In this document: one piece after another, positions 63,676-64,000 of the stretch
Layout: every line of letters starts with the position of its first letter
Position numbering within the stretch: position 1 is the stretch's first letter
Origin: Sphingorhabdus profundilacus
Lineage (GTDB): Bacteria > Pseudomonadota > Alphaproteobacteria > Sphingomonadales > Sphingomonadaceae
Length of the DNA: 64,000 nt
NCBI RefSeq assembly: GCF_009769755.1
Contig: NZ_SDWJ01000001.1
Span: forward strand, 248,001-312,000
Direction: 5' to 3'
Position numbers and translations under genes: made by a program
The notes under the pieces: generated by a model
The model's input: the letters and a program-made list of their open reading frames with translations, nothing else
Database searches by the model: none
What the model was told of the DNA's origin: nothing

Positions 63676-63704
63676 AAAACCCGCCCTGCTTGTGGCGGGT
63701 TTTT
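63676..63704 (+). terminator. Rho-independent terminator of rpsT
   Basis: AAAACCCGCC / GGCGGGTTTT, a 10-bp stem with an eight-base loop, then T-rich sequence. It lies 40 bp after the rpsT stop. Confidence 0.92.
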
Positions 63705-64000
63705 CTATTTTCATTGCACCATTGACTTAATGCATGGTTTTCCTGCGATTCGGAGGAATCGAATTCCTAATTCCATGAAAAAAACATGTAAAACAAAGCG
63801 TTAAAAATTAATTTACGCTTTTGCTTGGCTTGCACAGAGTCAACAGCATTTATTTCACTTTTTTTGCAGACCGCCCCTTGCTCGACTCGTTTGTGCGCGT
63901 CTAAGAACTTGTTTCCAGCATCGCGTGACGATAGTCGAGCAGTGCCTCACATTGAGAATTGGACACAGACAGGGCTTCATTTGGCAACGAATGGGCGATC
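63705..64000 (+). other. AT-rich upstream region and possible first codons of dnaA
   Basis: This 296-bp stretch is AT-rich (GCGTTAAAAATTAATTTACGC dyad near 63800; several T runs) and looks like promoter/leader sequence. No DnaA box of the form TTATCCACA is seen. A frame from TTG at 63959 reads LDTDRASFGNEWAI to the edge, which could be the N-terminus of DnaA by synteny with rpsT, but 14 codons cannot prove this. Another frame from GTG at 63942 is also open. Identity unresolved. Confidence 0.35.

Overview
The window reads as a chromosomal segment of a carotenoid-producing alphaproteobacterium of the order Sphingomonadales. The evidence is a crtY-crtI-crtB cluster, the housekeeping order rpsT / mutM / ubiE-ubiB-coaBC-dut, several large TonB-dependent receptors, and families that I associate with sphingomonads (DUF6491, DUF5818, paired TPR-sulfotransferase and TonB receptor). 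GC looks moderate, near the high 50s, which would suit a Sphingorhabdus-like or Sphingopyxis-like genus. That placement is inference, since no rRNA gene is present.

Layout. 0-3.6 kb: minus-strand carotenoid operon crtY-crtI-(LOG gene)-crtB, with crtB running off the left edge. 3.7-7.7 kb: ParA-like ATPase, metallo-beta-lactamase-fold protein, sterol-desaturase-family membrane enzyme, DUF2141 and MipA/OmpV outer-membrane protein. 8.2-10.7 kb: LysR regulator divergent from a PNPOx / VOC / NTF2-like operon. 10.7-12.8 kb: TPP riboswitch and thiC. 12.7-17.6 kb: an accessory island downstream of thiC holding brnTA, a displaced copy of the thiC 3' end, a brnA-like remnant, an uncharacterised three-gene cassette (TIGR04255-type / HTH / QSCDI protein), a possible structured RNA and a DUF5818-like gene. 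17.6-24.9 kb: ubiG, lysC, vapBC, a nitronate monooxygenase and a pair of PH-domain membrane proteins. 25-29.6 kb: vitamin B12 uptake operon btuB-F-C-D behind a cobalamin riboswitch. 29.7-34.6 kb: an IorAB-type molybdenum hydroxylase with XdhC and MocA-like maturation genes. 34.6-38.8 kb: TPR-sulfotransferase and TonB receptor. 39.3-46.2 kb: a tryptophan/kynurenine locus (FAD oxidoreductase and Rieske oxygenase divergent from TetR, kynA, kynU and a PhoD phosphatase) around a 22-bp palindromic operator. 46.4-53.1 kb: acyl-CoA dehydrogenase, ahpCF with an OxyR-like site, tRNA-Arg(CCG), and a valine-degradation operon. 53.1-64 kb: DUF6491, nth, DUF898, dapB, SIR2, then moeB-dut-coaBC with ccdAB inserted upstream, ubiB, ubiE, mutM, rpsT, and probably the first codons of dnaA at the right edge.

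No transposase, integrase, CRISPR array or rRNA gene was seen. Accessory content consists mainly of three type II toxin-antitoxin modules (BrnTA, VapBC, CcdAB), each placed at the edge of a housekeeping gene, plus the three-gene cassette. The strongest leads are the recombination scar behind thiC, the cassette at 14.5-16.6 kb with the hairpin-rich leader beside it, and the CcdAB module translationally joined to coaBC.
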